Positions 34,410-42,154 of a stretch of DNA of 46,097 nucleotides are shown here, in pieces. Made by a program: the position numbers and the translations under genes. The DNA is taken from NCBI GenBank assembly GCA_016789605.1, contig JAEUQO010000120.1, positions 1 through 46,097 of the forward strand. Reading direction: 5' to 3'. Every line of letters begins with the position of its first letter. Position 1 is the stretch's first letter. Under the pieces are notes generated by a model, which was given only the letters and a program-made list of their open reading frames with translations, ran no database searches and was not told the DNA's origin. Source of the DNA: Acidobacteriota bacterium. Lineage in GTDB: Bacteria > Acidobacteriota > Blastocatellia > RBC074.

Positions 34410-35399
34410 ATGCGAACCTCGCGCAAATTCTTTGCACAGACCCTCGTGGCGCTTTTCGCGCTGACTTTGATGGCAGTGGCTTCTTTCGCGGCTGATCCCG
34501 GCAACGCCTATCCGTGGAACGCTCAAGCGAGCGACCAAAAAGCCGGTTCCGTGCTGATCTACAACTTTTACACCTCGGGTGCGACCTCAGGGAACAGTGA
34601 AAACACTCGCGTCAACATCACCAACACGAACACGGGTGTGCCCGCGCTGGTGCACTTGTTCTTCGTCGCCAACAGCTGCTCGATCGCTGACAGCTACATC
34701 TGTTTGACGGAAAACCAAACGGCTTCTTTCTTGACGTCGGACGTTGATCCGGGCGTTGCTGGCTACCTCGTGGCCATCGCGGTTGACGCGAATGGTTGCC
34801 CGTATCGCTTCAACTACCTGATCGGTGATGAATATGTGAAATTGGCGAGCGGCCACGCTGCCAACCTGGGTGCGGTTGCTATTTCGGCGCTCTTCAGCGA
34901 AGGCGTCGGCTGCGACAACACCTCGACGGTCGCGAACGTCAACTTCAATGGTGTGGATTACAACTGCTTGCCGCGCGTTTTGGCGGCGGACAACATCCCG
35001 AGCCGTGCGGATGGCAACGACACGTTGGTCATCATCAACCGCATCGGTGGCAACCTGGCGACGGGTGCTGCTACGCTGAGCACCTTGTTCGGTTTGCTGT
35101 ATGACGACGCTGAAAACGTACTGAGCTTCTCGGTGACGGGTGGCTGCCAGCTGCGCAACAGCTTGTCGAACACCTTCCCGCGCACCGCGCCGCGTTTCGA
35201 AACCTTCATTCCGGCTGGCCGTTCGGGCTGGGCGAAAGTTTACTCGCAAAGCGATCTCGCGATCCTGGGCTCGATGATCAACCTGAACGCCAATGCTGGC
35301 GCGCAAGCCAACGCCTTCAACCAAGGCCACAACTTGCACGGGCTGACCTTGTCCTGCGCCGGTGTCTACACGATCCCGGTCTTCCCGCCGAGCTGCTAA
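34410..35399 (+). CDS. Uncharacterised secreted Cys-containing protein, probably highly expressed
   Basis: 329 aa with a textbook signal peptide (about residues 1-28, cleavage after ASFA). The mature part contains several scattered cysteines (for example [11 protein letters not shown] and a terminal PPSC), consistent with disulphides outside the cytoplasm, and repeated Asn/Thr/Ala-rich beta-like stretches. Codon use is strongly biased (AAC, GAC, CTG, GGT) compared with neighbours, which with a good promoter, a TAGGAG ribosome-binding site and a strong terminator suggests high expression. No family recognised; function unknown. Confidence 0.8.
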   Translation: MRTSRKFFAQTLVALFALTLMAVASFAADPGNAYPWNAQASDQKAGSVLIYNFYTSGATSGNSENTRVNITNTNTGVPALVHLFFVANSCSIADSYICLTENQTASFLTSDVDPGVAGYLVAIAVDANGCPYRFNYLIGDEYVKLASGHAANLGAVAISALFSEGVGCDNTSTVANVNFNGVDYNCLPRVLAADNIPSRADGNDTLVIINRIGGNLATGAATLSTLFGLLYDDAENVLSFSVTGGCQLRNSLSNTFPRTAPRFETFIPAGRSGWAKVYSQSDLAILGSMINLNANAGAQANAFNQGHNLHGLTLSCAGVYTIPVFPPSC

Positions 35400-35437
35400 C
35401 GCTTGACGAGAAATGGGCCGAAGCCGATGGCTTTGGT

Positions 35438-35485
35438 AAAAAAGAGCCGCGTTCATTACGAACGCGGCTCTTTTTGTTTTTTTAC
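35438..35485 (+). terminator. Strong intrinsic terminator
   Basis: The perfect stem AAAAAGAGCCGCGTT with its complement has a 7-nt loop and is followed by GTTTTTTT. It ends the secreted-protein transcript. Confidence 0.92.
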
Positions 35486-35634
35486 AAGCAGAGCAATACG
35501 CTACAATGGCACACCTTCGCAGAAAACCATTCAGGTTTAGCTCAGTTGGCAAGAAGTTTTGAGCATTAGTTCGCGCGGATCATTGCCTGAGATCAACCGT
35601 CATTCGTTTTGTCAGACTGCTGTAGAGAATAGCA

Positions 35635-38406
35635 ATGGCTAAGAATACGCGGTATGTCTATGAATTTGGCCCTTTCCGACTTGACCCGGATGAGCGTTTG
35701 TTATTACGCGAGACACAAGCACTCGCCTTGACGCCCAAAGCCTTTGAGACATTGATCGTGCTGGTCGAAAACAGCCGCCACGTCGTTACCAAAGACGAAC
35801 TGATGGCGCGCGTGTGGCCGGATATCTATGTTGAAGAAACCAACCTGGCGCAACACATCTCCATGCTGCGCAAAGTCTTGGGCGAACGCGAAGATGGCGG
35901 GCAATACATCGAAACGGTTCCCAAACGGGGCTACCGTTTTGTCGTCCCGGTCAAGAAAGTCAAATACATTCCGACTGGAGTCAATCTGCTCACAGAAGCG
36001 CCAGACGCATTGCGCGCGGCCAATGGTGATCAAGTGCCGGTACGCAGCGTGGCGCCAACTTCGGTACCCTACTTGGCTGATGGCGTGCGTGCTGCGGAAA
36101 TCGGTCCAGGGACAAAGCTGGCGCGGTACGAGATCATTTCGCAAATTGGCGCTGGTGGTATGGGCGAAGTTTACCTCGCCAAAGACACCTTGTTGGATCG
36201 CAAAGTCGCGTTGAAACTGTTGTCCGCACACTTGACGGAAAATGCCGAATGGTTGCGCCGGTTTATTCACGAAGCCAAAGCCGCCAGCGCGCTCAATCAT
36301 CCCAACATTATTACCATCCATGAAATCGGGCAGGCTGGGGGCGTGCATTTTATTGCCACCGAATATATCGAAGGCGAGACCTTGCGCCATCACCTGGCTA
36401 GCGGGCGACTGAAAACGTTCAATGCCGTGAGCGTTGCCATGCAGGTCGCCAGCGCACTTGCTGCCGCACATTCGGCCGGAATCGTCCATCGCGATATCAA
36501 ACCCGAAAACATCATGTTGCGGCCGGATGGATATGTGAAGGTTTTGGATTTTGGCTTGGCCAAACACACTGATCCGCAAAAACGAAAGGGCCAGACGCAT
36601 TCGCTGGTAATGACAGACCCAGGCACTGTGATGGGGACGGTCAATTACATGTCACCAGAACAGGCGCGCGGATTGACGGTGGATACGCGTAGCGATGTTT
36701 TTAGTTTAGGCATTGTGATGTACGAAATGCTGGTCGGGCGTACACCGTTTGAAGGCTCCACGTCGAGCGACGTCCTGGTTGCGATTCTGGATCGTGAGCC
36801 ATTACGTCTATCGCAAACGCTCGCTGACATTCCCATGGAACTGGAGCGCATTACCGGCAAAGCCCTGCGAAAAGATCGCGACGAACGTTACCAGACGATC
36901 AAGGATTTACAACTTGATCTGAAAAGTTTGCAGCAAGAGTTGGAGCTACGCGCCAAGTATGGCGACAGTCTGGCGCGCAGCACGGTCGCGGATTATCAGA
37001 ATGGTGCGGCGCGCGAAACGCAGGTGCATTTGGCGGACACTGCGTCGCCAAAGAAAACCCGAGTGGCGGTCGTCAATGAAGCCGATTGGGAAATCCCCGA
37101 AGTCCGTTATGCGCGCAGCGGTGACGTCAATATCGCGTATCAAGTCATTGGCGATGCGCCGCTCGATTTGGTGTTTGTCATGGGCTGGATTTCGCACCTG
37201 GAATATTTCTGGAGCGAGCCATCCTTTGCGCGCTTTTTGCGGCGACTGGCTGGGTTCTCGCGCGTGATTCTCTTTGATAAACGAGGCACGGGATTGTCAG
37301 ATCGCGTGCCGCTGGACGAATTGCCGACCCTCGAACAACGCATGGACGACGTGCGCGCTGTCATGGAAGCCGTTGGCAGTGAGCGCGCCGTACTCTGTGG
37401 TGTGTCAGAGGGCGGGCCGATGTGCAGCCTGTTTTCTGCCACGTATCCGGAAAAAACCAGTGCGCTGGTGATGATCGGCAGTTATGCGCGCCGGTTGCGC
37501 GGCGAAGGTTATCCGTGGGGGCCGACTGAGGACGAACGCGAAGAGTTTTTTGAAGAAATTCGCCGTCATTGGGGCGGGCCGGTCGGTTTGGAAGAACGCG
37601 CACCGTCGGTGGCCAATGATCCGCGCTTTCGCGATTGGTGGGCAGCCTATTTGCGGCGTGGCGCCAGCCCGAATGCCGCATTGGCATTGACCAGAATGAA
37701 CACCGAAATTGATATTCGCCCGGTATTGCCGACTGTGCGCGTGCCAACGCTGGTCATTCATCGCACGGGCGATTCAGTGTTAAAAATCGAAGAAGGTCGT
37801 TATCTCGCAGATAACATCCCGGGCGCAAAATTCGTTGAATTGCCTGGCATTGATCACCTGCCGTTTGTCGGCGATCAGGACGCAATTTTGGACGAGATCG
37901 AAATGTTCCTGACCGGTGTTGCGCATACGCCGGAGTTTGACCGTGTGTTGGCGACGGTGTTGGTGGCGCGGTTGACCAACGTCAGGGCTGACGATCCGCA
38001 ATGGCTCAACTTGCAAGCGCGCTTTCAGACGTTCGCACGTAAAGAAGTGGAAATGTTCAAAGGCCGCTTGGCGGAAGTCTCCGGCGATCGAGTGTTGGCA
38101 ACCTTTGATGGACCTGCGCGCGCCATTCGGGCGGCGTGTGCCATCAGCGATGTGGGGCACCGCTTGGGCGTCAAGCTGCAAGCTGGATTGCACACTGGTG
38201 AATGCGATGTGCTCGGTGATCAGGTCAGCGGGGTTGCGGTTGAGATTGCGTCGGCAGTCGCGGCGCAAGCGAATGCAAGTCAGGTGTTGACTTCGAGCAC
38301 GGTGAAAGATTTGGTTGCCGGTTCCGGAATTACGTTTAGCGAGAGCGGCTTGCATCAATTGCCCGGCAAACTGGGTGAATGGCGTCTATTCGCTGTCGGG
38401 CGCTGA
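35635..38406 (+). CDS. Four-domain signalling protein: winged helix-Ser/Thr kinase-alpha/beta hydrolase-cyclase-like
   Basis: 923 aa. Residues about 8-107 are an OmpR-type winged helix (ETVPKRGYRF). Residues about 163-440 are a complete kinase: GAGGMGEV, Lys194, HRD 285-287, DFG 305-307. Residues about 490-760 are an alpha/beta hydrolase with Ser591 (GVSEGG), Asp713 and His741. Residues about 770-923 resemble a class III nucleotide cyclase (LHTGECDVLGDQVSGVAV), but the usual metal-binding FTDI motif is VARL here, so cyclase activity is unlikely. No transmembrane segment is seen. It probably links DNA binding and phosphorylation to sensing of a small molecule (inference). Confidence 0.9.
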   Translation: MAKNTRYVYEFGPFRLDPDERLLLRETQALALTPKAFETLIVLVENSRHVVTKDELMARVWPDIYVEETNLAQHISMLRKVLGEREDGGQYIETVPKRGYRFVVPVKKVKYIPTGVNLLTEAPDALRAANGDQVPVRSVAPTSVPYLADGVRAAEIGPGTKLARYEIISQIGAGGMGEVYLAKDTLLDRKVALKLLSAHLTENAEWLRRFIHEAKAASALNHPNIITIHEIGQAGGVHFIATEYIEGETLRHHLASGRLKTFNAVSVAMQVASALAAAHSAGIVHRDIKPENIMLRPDGYVKVLDFGLAKHTDPQKRKGQTHSLVMTDPGTVMGTVNYMSPEQARGLTVDTRSDVFSLGIVMYEMLVGRTPFEGSTSSDVLVAILDREPLRLSQTLADIPMELERITGKALRKDRDERYQTIKDLQLDLKSLQQELELRAKYGDSLARSTVADYQNGAARETQVHLADTASPKKTRVAVVNEADWEIPEVRYARSGDVNIAYQVIGDAPLDLVFVMGWISHLEYFWSEPSFARFLRRLAGFSRVILFDKRGTGLSDRVPLDELPTLEQRMDDVRAVMEAVGSERAVLCGVSEGGPMCSLFSATYPEKTSALVMIGSYARRLRGEGYPWGPTEDEREEFFEEIRRHWGGPVGLEERAPSVANDPRFRDWWAAYLRRGASPNAALALTRMNTEIDIRPVLPTVRVPTLVIHRTGDSVLKIEEGRYLADNIPGAKFVELPGIDHLPFVGDQDAILDEIEMFLTGVAHTPEFDRVLATVLVARLTNVRADDPQWLNLQARFQTFARKEVEMFKGRLAEVSGDRVLATFDGPARAIRAACAISDVGHRLGVKLQAGLHTGECDVLGDQVSGVAVEIASAVAAQANASQVLTSSTVKDLVAGSGITFSESGLHQLPGKLGEWRLFAVGR

Positions 38407-39330
38407 TTACAGGCCGATGATGCCAGCCCGGATCAAAATCAACGAGAGTACGCCGACGATAATCCACAACACCACGCCTTGAATCAGCGGGCGTACGCCG
38501 ACCTTCTTGAGCGTCGCTTTGGAAATTCCGCAACCGATCAGAAACAGTGTGACCGTCAATCCAATGCGCGCAAGTTTTACGATCCACGGATAAACCGCCT
38601 GTCCGGCAGGCAGGTATGTATTGATCAACGCCGCCAGGCAGAAAAACAGAATGAACCACGGCCACTGAATGCGCGCTTCTTTTCGTTTGATAAACGCAGT
38701 GCCCAGTGTAAGCGGTACGATCCACAACGCGCGCGCCAGCTTGACGGTTGTACCGACGGCCAGCGCTCCCGCGCCATACTTTGACGCTGCACCCACCACC
38801 GAACTCGTATCGTGAATGGCCAACGCCGCCCACAATCCGAATTGTGTTTGATCCAGTCCCACCGCCAATCCGATAGCCGGAAAAATCAGCAACGCCACCG
38901 AATTCAAAATAAACACCGTACCGAGCGAGACAGACATTTCTTCGTCTTTGGCTCCGGCAACAGGACCGACGGCTGCAATGGCGCTCCCGCCGCAAATGGC
39001 CGTGCCGACCGAAATCAGCAGCGCATTGGTTTCGGCGACTTTCAGCAGCTTGCCGAGCGCCAACCCCAATGCCATCGTCGCGGCAATACCCAGCGCGGTG
39101 TAAATGAAACCAGATTTGCCCGCACGAATAACCTGTTGCAGGTTCATTCCGAATCCCAACCCAACAACACAAACTTGCAGTAAGGTTTTGGAAAGTGATT
39201 TGGTTTGTTTGGCGTAGGGATGTTGCAGGAACAGGCCAAAACACAGGCCGATGGCCAGCGCAAGCGGCGCTGATGCCCAGGGGGTAAGAACGAATAGAAG
39301 TGCGATAAAGAAAATAAGCTTGGCAAGCAT
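38407..39330 (-). CDS. YeiH/UPF0324-family putative sulfate exporter
   Basis: 307 aa integral membrane protein with about nine or ten hydrophobic helices and the family motifs VVGLGFGMNL, VGTAICGGSAIAA and AIHDTSSVVGAA. Members are proposed to export sulfate or sulfite-derived anions; the substrate is not firmly proved. Its stop codon directly abuts the stop of the convergent four-domain gene, leaving no intergenic terminator. Confidence 0.9.
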   Translation of the reverse strand: MLAKLIFFIALLFVLTPWASAPLALAIGLCFGLFLQHPYAKQTKSLSKTLLQVCVVGLGFGMNLQQVIRAGKSGFIYTALGIAATMALGLALGKLLKVAETNALLISVGTAICGGSAIAAVGPVAGAKDEEMSVSLGTVFILNSVALLIFPAIGLAVGLDQTQFGLWAALAIHDTSSVVGAASKYGAGALAVGTTVKLARALWIVPLTLGTAFIKRKEARIQWPWFILFFCLAALINTYLPAGQAVYPWIVKLARIGLTVTLFLIGCGISKATLKKVGVRPLIQGVVLWIIVGVLSLILIRAGIIGL

Positions 39331-39429
39331 GCGCGGGAAGTATACGCACGCTTGCCAAGCCTGTCTAATTTCCGCTCTGTTTTAGAGGTTGTCAGAGCAG
39401 AAATGATTGGTTTCTGTCAGTGTCGGAAA

Positions 39430-39921
39430 TTATGCCTGTAAGTGGGCTTCCAAAAACCAGAGCGATTTGTCGAGTCCGCGCGAAATGCCGGTGAACAAGT
39501 CCGCAGTATCGGCATCGCCCAAATCATCGGCGGTATCAATCGCTTCGCGAGTTGTCGCGGCCAGCGCGGCATAACGTTCAACCAGCGTTTCGACACTTTC
39601 CTGGCTGCCGATCACTTTCGTCGGATATTCAGGCAAGCGCGAAGCCCCCGCTGCCATGCGCGCAGTGCCCAATGCCGTGCCGCCCAGCGTTGTCACACGT
39701 TCCGCCATATCATCCACATACACCAGCGTGTCAGCGGCCAGCTTGTCGAACAATTCATGCAGTTGGAAAAATTGCGGGCCTTTGACGTTCCAATGCGCTT
39801 GTTTGGTCTGGCTATACAGATCGAACGTATCGGCCAGATGTTGGTTCAGTAACGCGATGATTTGTTCGCGAGTTTCGCTATCCAGATCAATGACGGTTTT
39901 GTGTAATTTCGGTTTTGCCAT
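39430..39921 (-). CDS. dps: Dps-family ferritin-like DNA protection protein
   Basis: 163 aa, usual length. The ferroxidase-site motifs are present: QAHWNVKGPQFFQLHELFDKL and the DDMAERV helix, supplying the His, Asp and Glu ligands at the dimer interface. A basic N-terminal tail (MAKPKLHK) could bind DNA. Dps dodecamers oxidise ferrous iron with hydrogen peroxide and protect DNA. It begins 1 nt after the stop of the Fur-family gene, so the two are cotranscribed. Confidence 0.95.
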   Translation of the reverse strand: MAKPKLHKTVIDLDSETREQIIALLNQHLADTFDLYSQTKQAHWNVKGPQFFQLHELFDKLAADTLVYVDDMAERVTTLGGTALGTARMAAGASRLPEYPTKVIGSQESVETLVERYAALAATTREAIDTADDLGDADTADLFTGISRGLDKSLWFLEAHLQA

Positions 39922-39922
39922 T

Positions 39923-40417
39923 TCAGATGCCTCCTTCGGATGATTGGCACTTCGGGCAGTAGCCCAGAAGTTCGAGACGATAATTGGTTACTTTGAATCC
40001 CTGAGGCGGTTGCACCAGTCCAGCGTCTTCCAGACTGCCCAACGGCTCCAGATCAGTAATGCTGCCGCATTGTAAACAACGGCTATGATGATGGTGGTCG
40101 GTGCGAATGTCATAGCGCGTGGCCGCATCGCCATACGTCAGCTTTGACGCCGCGCCACAACTCACCAACGCTTCCAGGTTTTTATACACGGTTGCCAAAC
40201 TGATTTTGGGCAACTCTTGTTTTACCGCCAGAAAAACATCTTCCGCAGTCGGATGATGCGCCGTCTGACTTAAATATTCAAAGACTGCCGCACGTTGTTG
40301 CGTGAAATGCGCGCCTTGCTCATCGAGCTGGGCGCGCAGCTTTTCCATACGCATGGCTCGCTGTACAGCTTGTTCTGCCCGCTGTGCAGCACTCTCTGGT
40401 TGTTGATGATTTGACAT
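39923..40417 (-). CDS. Fur-family transcriptional regulator (PerR-like by context)
   Basis: 164 aa; AGGAG lies 8 nt before the ATG. It has the winged helix (FTQQRAAVFEYLSQ... ISLATVYKNLEAL) followed by the metal-site motif HHHHSRCLQCG and a second Cys pair (YCPKCQ) that should form the structural zinc site. The N-terminal 25 residues are an extra charged extension. Cotranscription with dps suggests a peroxide- or iron-sensing repressor (PerR-like). Fur and PerR cannot be separated with confidence by eye. It probably regulates its own operon through the box at 40473-40487. Confidence 0.88.
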   Translation of the reverse strand: MSNHQQPESAAQRAEQAVQRAMRMEKLRAQLDEQGAHFTQQRAAVFEYLSQTAHHPTAEDVFLAVKQELPKISLATVYKNLEALVSCGAASKLTYGDAATRYDIRTDHHHHSRCLQCGSITDLEPLGSLEDAGLVQPPQGFKVTNYRLELLGYCPKCQSSEGGI

Positions 40418-40472
40418 CGCTCCATCTCCTCACGGGCAGAAGATACGACAACAGGTTTACTAAAAGCAAGAA

Positions 40473-40487
40473 TGATAATTATTTTTG
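40473..40487. promoter_or_regulatory. Candidate Fur/PerR box upstream of the fur-like/dps operon
   Basis: TGATAAT-T-ATTTTTG fits a 7-1-7 Fur/PerR box with a perfect left half and a weaker right half. It is 55-70 bp upstream of the regulator start codon, where promoter overlap and autoregulation would be expected. Confidence 0.5.
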
Positions 40488-40688
40488 TTTTGGTTAGCTT
40501 TAACCATCCACCGAATGCCATCAGTGGGATTTCAGGAACTGGATTTTTAACGCGCTCTTTGTTTGGGGAAAGCGGAAGCGCCCGAGGTCAAGACACACGC
40601 ATCCCCGTTCTGCTTTTCTGGGCAAGGCAAAGCAAGTGAAACGGAATCCGAAAAATGTAGAAATGCTGAAAAGAAGGCAGATAAGACC

Positions 40689-40711
40689 AAGAGCCAGGAC
40701 TGCAGGCTCTT
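40689..40711 (-). terminator. Possible terminator of the ECF sigma gene
   Basis: AAGAGCC and GGCTCTT form a 7-bp stem with a 9-nt loop about 33 nt past the stop codon; the following T-content on the minus strand is only moderate. Confidence 0.4.
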
Positions 40712-40743
40712 ACTGCGCGTGCTGGTGTTCTTTGGTGAGGTGA

Positions 40744-41370
40744 TTACAGATAACGACGCAACACGCGCTGAAAGGTTAGTTTGGCGCGATGAATGCGCAT
40801 TTTGACCTTAGAAGAAGTCCAGCCGACCATTTCGCCAATTTCCGCGACTGACAAGCCTTCAACTTTGAGCAGGGTCAATACTAAGCGATCTTGCGGTTGC
40901 AAATGGCTCAGCAGCTTTTGCGCCAGATCACGTGAAATGGCGGCCTGTTCGTTATCGGGCAGAGATTCATCCACCAGAAACCGTTTCAATTGTTGGCTTT
41001 CGTCATCGGTCAAGGCATCCAGCGAATCTTCTTTACGGCGCGCATTGCGGCGCAATTCGTCATAGGAGCAGTTGATCGCAATACGTTTCAGCCAGGCGGC
41101 AAACGAATGAGCATTGCCGCCCTGATACTGACCGAGCGCGAACCAGACTTCGGTAAAGACGGTCTGGACGATTTCTTCTGCCGTTTCCTGTTGCGGAAAA
41201 AATCGTCCGGCGATGCGCAACACCAGCCGGTGATGCCGCTCGAACAACTGGCGAAACGCCCATTCTTCGCCTTCACGAGCAATCGCAACCAACTCGTCAT
41301 CAGTCAGCGGCAACGGTTCAGGTGCGGCGACGGCAAATAGTTTCTCTCTGGCGGATGTCTGTCCAATCAT
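40744..41370 (-). CDS. ECF-type RNA polymerase sigma factor
   Basis: 208 aa from ATG 41370; an in-frame TTG at 41418 is the alternative. Region 2 is visible in FRQLFERHHRLVLRIAGRFF and ETAEEIVQTVFTEVW, and region 4 in LQPQDRLVLTLLKVEGLSVAEIAxx-type sequence with the helix-turn-helix GWTSSKVKMRIHRAK. An acidic linker separates them. No anti-sigma factor gene is adjacent, so the stimulus is unknown. Neighbours (Dps, Fur-like, thioredoxin reductase subunit) suggest redox or metal stress (inference). Confidence 0.92.
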   Translation of the reverse strand: MIGQTSAREKLFAVAAPEPLPLTDDELVAIAREGEEWAFRQLFERHHRLVLRIAGRFFPQQETAEEIVQTVFTEVWFALGQYQGGNAHSFAAWLKRIAINCSYDELRRNARRKEDSLDALTDDESQQLKRFLVDESLPDNEQAAISRDLAQKLLSHLQPQDRLVLTLLKVEGLSVAEIGEMVGWTSSKVKMRIHRAKLTFQRVLRRYL

Positions 41371-41467
41371 AGGTGCATCATCGCGCAGCCCGCCGCTGAA
41401 GTCGTCAGCGCAAAGCAAAGACTTTGTAAGGAATGTAAATTTGCTGCGAAGAAGTGCACAAGAAATG

Positions 41468-41502
41468 GCGGCTGGCTTTCTTTGTCCTGGAAAGCCAGCC
41501 GC
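41468..41502 (-). terminator. Intrinsic terminator between the FTR-like and sigma genes
   Basis: A perfect 13-bp inverted repeat GCGGCTGGCTTTC / GAAAGCCAGCCGC with a 9-nt loop lies just past the stop of the FTR-like gene and is followed by ATTTCTT on the minus strand. It uncouples the two genes. Confidence 0.75.
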
Positions 41503-41528
41503 GAGCAGGGACGATCTCGTAGGCGGAT

Positions 41529-41954
41529 TTATGACGGGCGTTCTTTGCGTTCGATTTCGCGGGTTTCCGCCTGATTGCGAAGCGGGCGGCCTTGCTCTGG
41601 TGTGGGGTCTTTGACCAGACCATACGTGATGCGCCCTTCGTGGTCTTCGGGCAGATATTCTGTAATTGGCAGACCTTCAGGTGTGACGAAAAGCAGGCAG
41701 TGGCAGTATTTGTAAATCTGCATGTCGTCACAAGCGCAAATCCAGGTGCGATTTTTGATCTCTTCCTGTTTATTGGGGTAGAAGCGGCACGGGCAAAGCG
41801 GTTTGCCCAACGTGTCGCGATGATTGGCGAGTCCCAGCACGACGGCTTCGGTGATGGATGGATCGGGATGCGTGCTCGTCCCCGATTTGGCGCAGTACTT
41901 TTCGACAAAGTTGCGGATGCGTTGCATGCTTTCTTCGCTAGGCTTGGCGCTCAT
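41529..41954 (-). CDS. Ferredoxin-thioredoxin reductase catalytic-domain protein
   Basis: 141 aa; GGGAGAG precedes the ATG. It carries the FTR catalytic (beta) subunit Cys pattern: a Cys near residue 21, CPCRFYP near 54-56, and the CACDD plus CHC motifs near 73-85. These ligate the 4Fe-4S cluster and provide the redox-active disulphide. The C-terminal tail beyond about residue 115 is a charged extension. No variable (alpha) subunit or ferredoxin gene is nearby. It may act with another partner to reduce thioredoxin-like proteins. Confidence 0.9.
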   Translation of the reverse strand: MSAKPSEESMQRIRNFVEKYCAKSGTSTHPDPSITEAVVLGLANHRDTLGKPLCPCRFYPNKQEEIKNRTWICACDDMQIYKYCHCLLFVTPEGLPITEYLPEDHEGRITYGLVKDPTPEQGRPLRNQAETREIERKERPS

Positions 41955-42154
41955 AACTCTCCCTCTTGATGCGTGGTTGACGAATGATGTTGTTGGCCTT
42001 GTGCGGCCGTTTTGAAAGCGTAGCTGTTCCTACTCACTCCGCGTGCGCTGCGGAGCTTCGCGAAAATTTCTTTTCTTGCGGTTGTTCGTTCGGTTCTGTC
42101 GCGCGCTGGATCGTACTACTTTGGCCAAGCCAGCGGCAAATTTGTTGCGCGGTT

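Larger units (their letters stand above)
40418..40743. other. Intergenic region between the ECF sigma gene and the fur-like gene
   Basis: About 325 bases. The right end holds the Fur-like operator and promoter. The left end holds a weak terminator (40689-40711) for the sigma gene. In between, no supported gene. Confidence 0.5.

Noticed and set aside
35531..35590. tRNA-like sequence (TTTAGCTCAGTTGGCAAG, with TCAGG/CCTGA ends)
   Set aside because: Resembles a D-arm, but the 60-nt span is too short and there is no credible anticodon arm or T-arm. At most a degenerate remnant.
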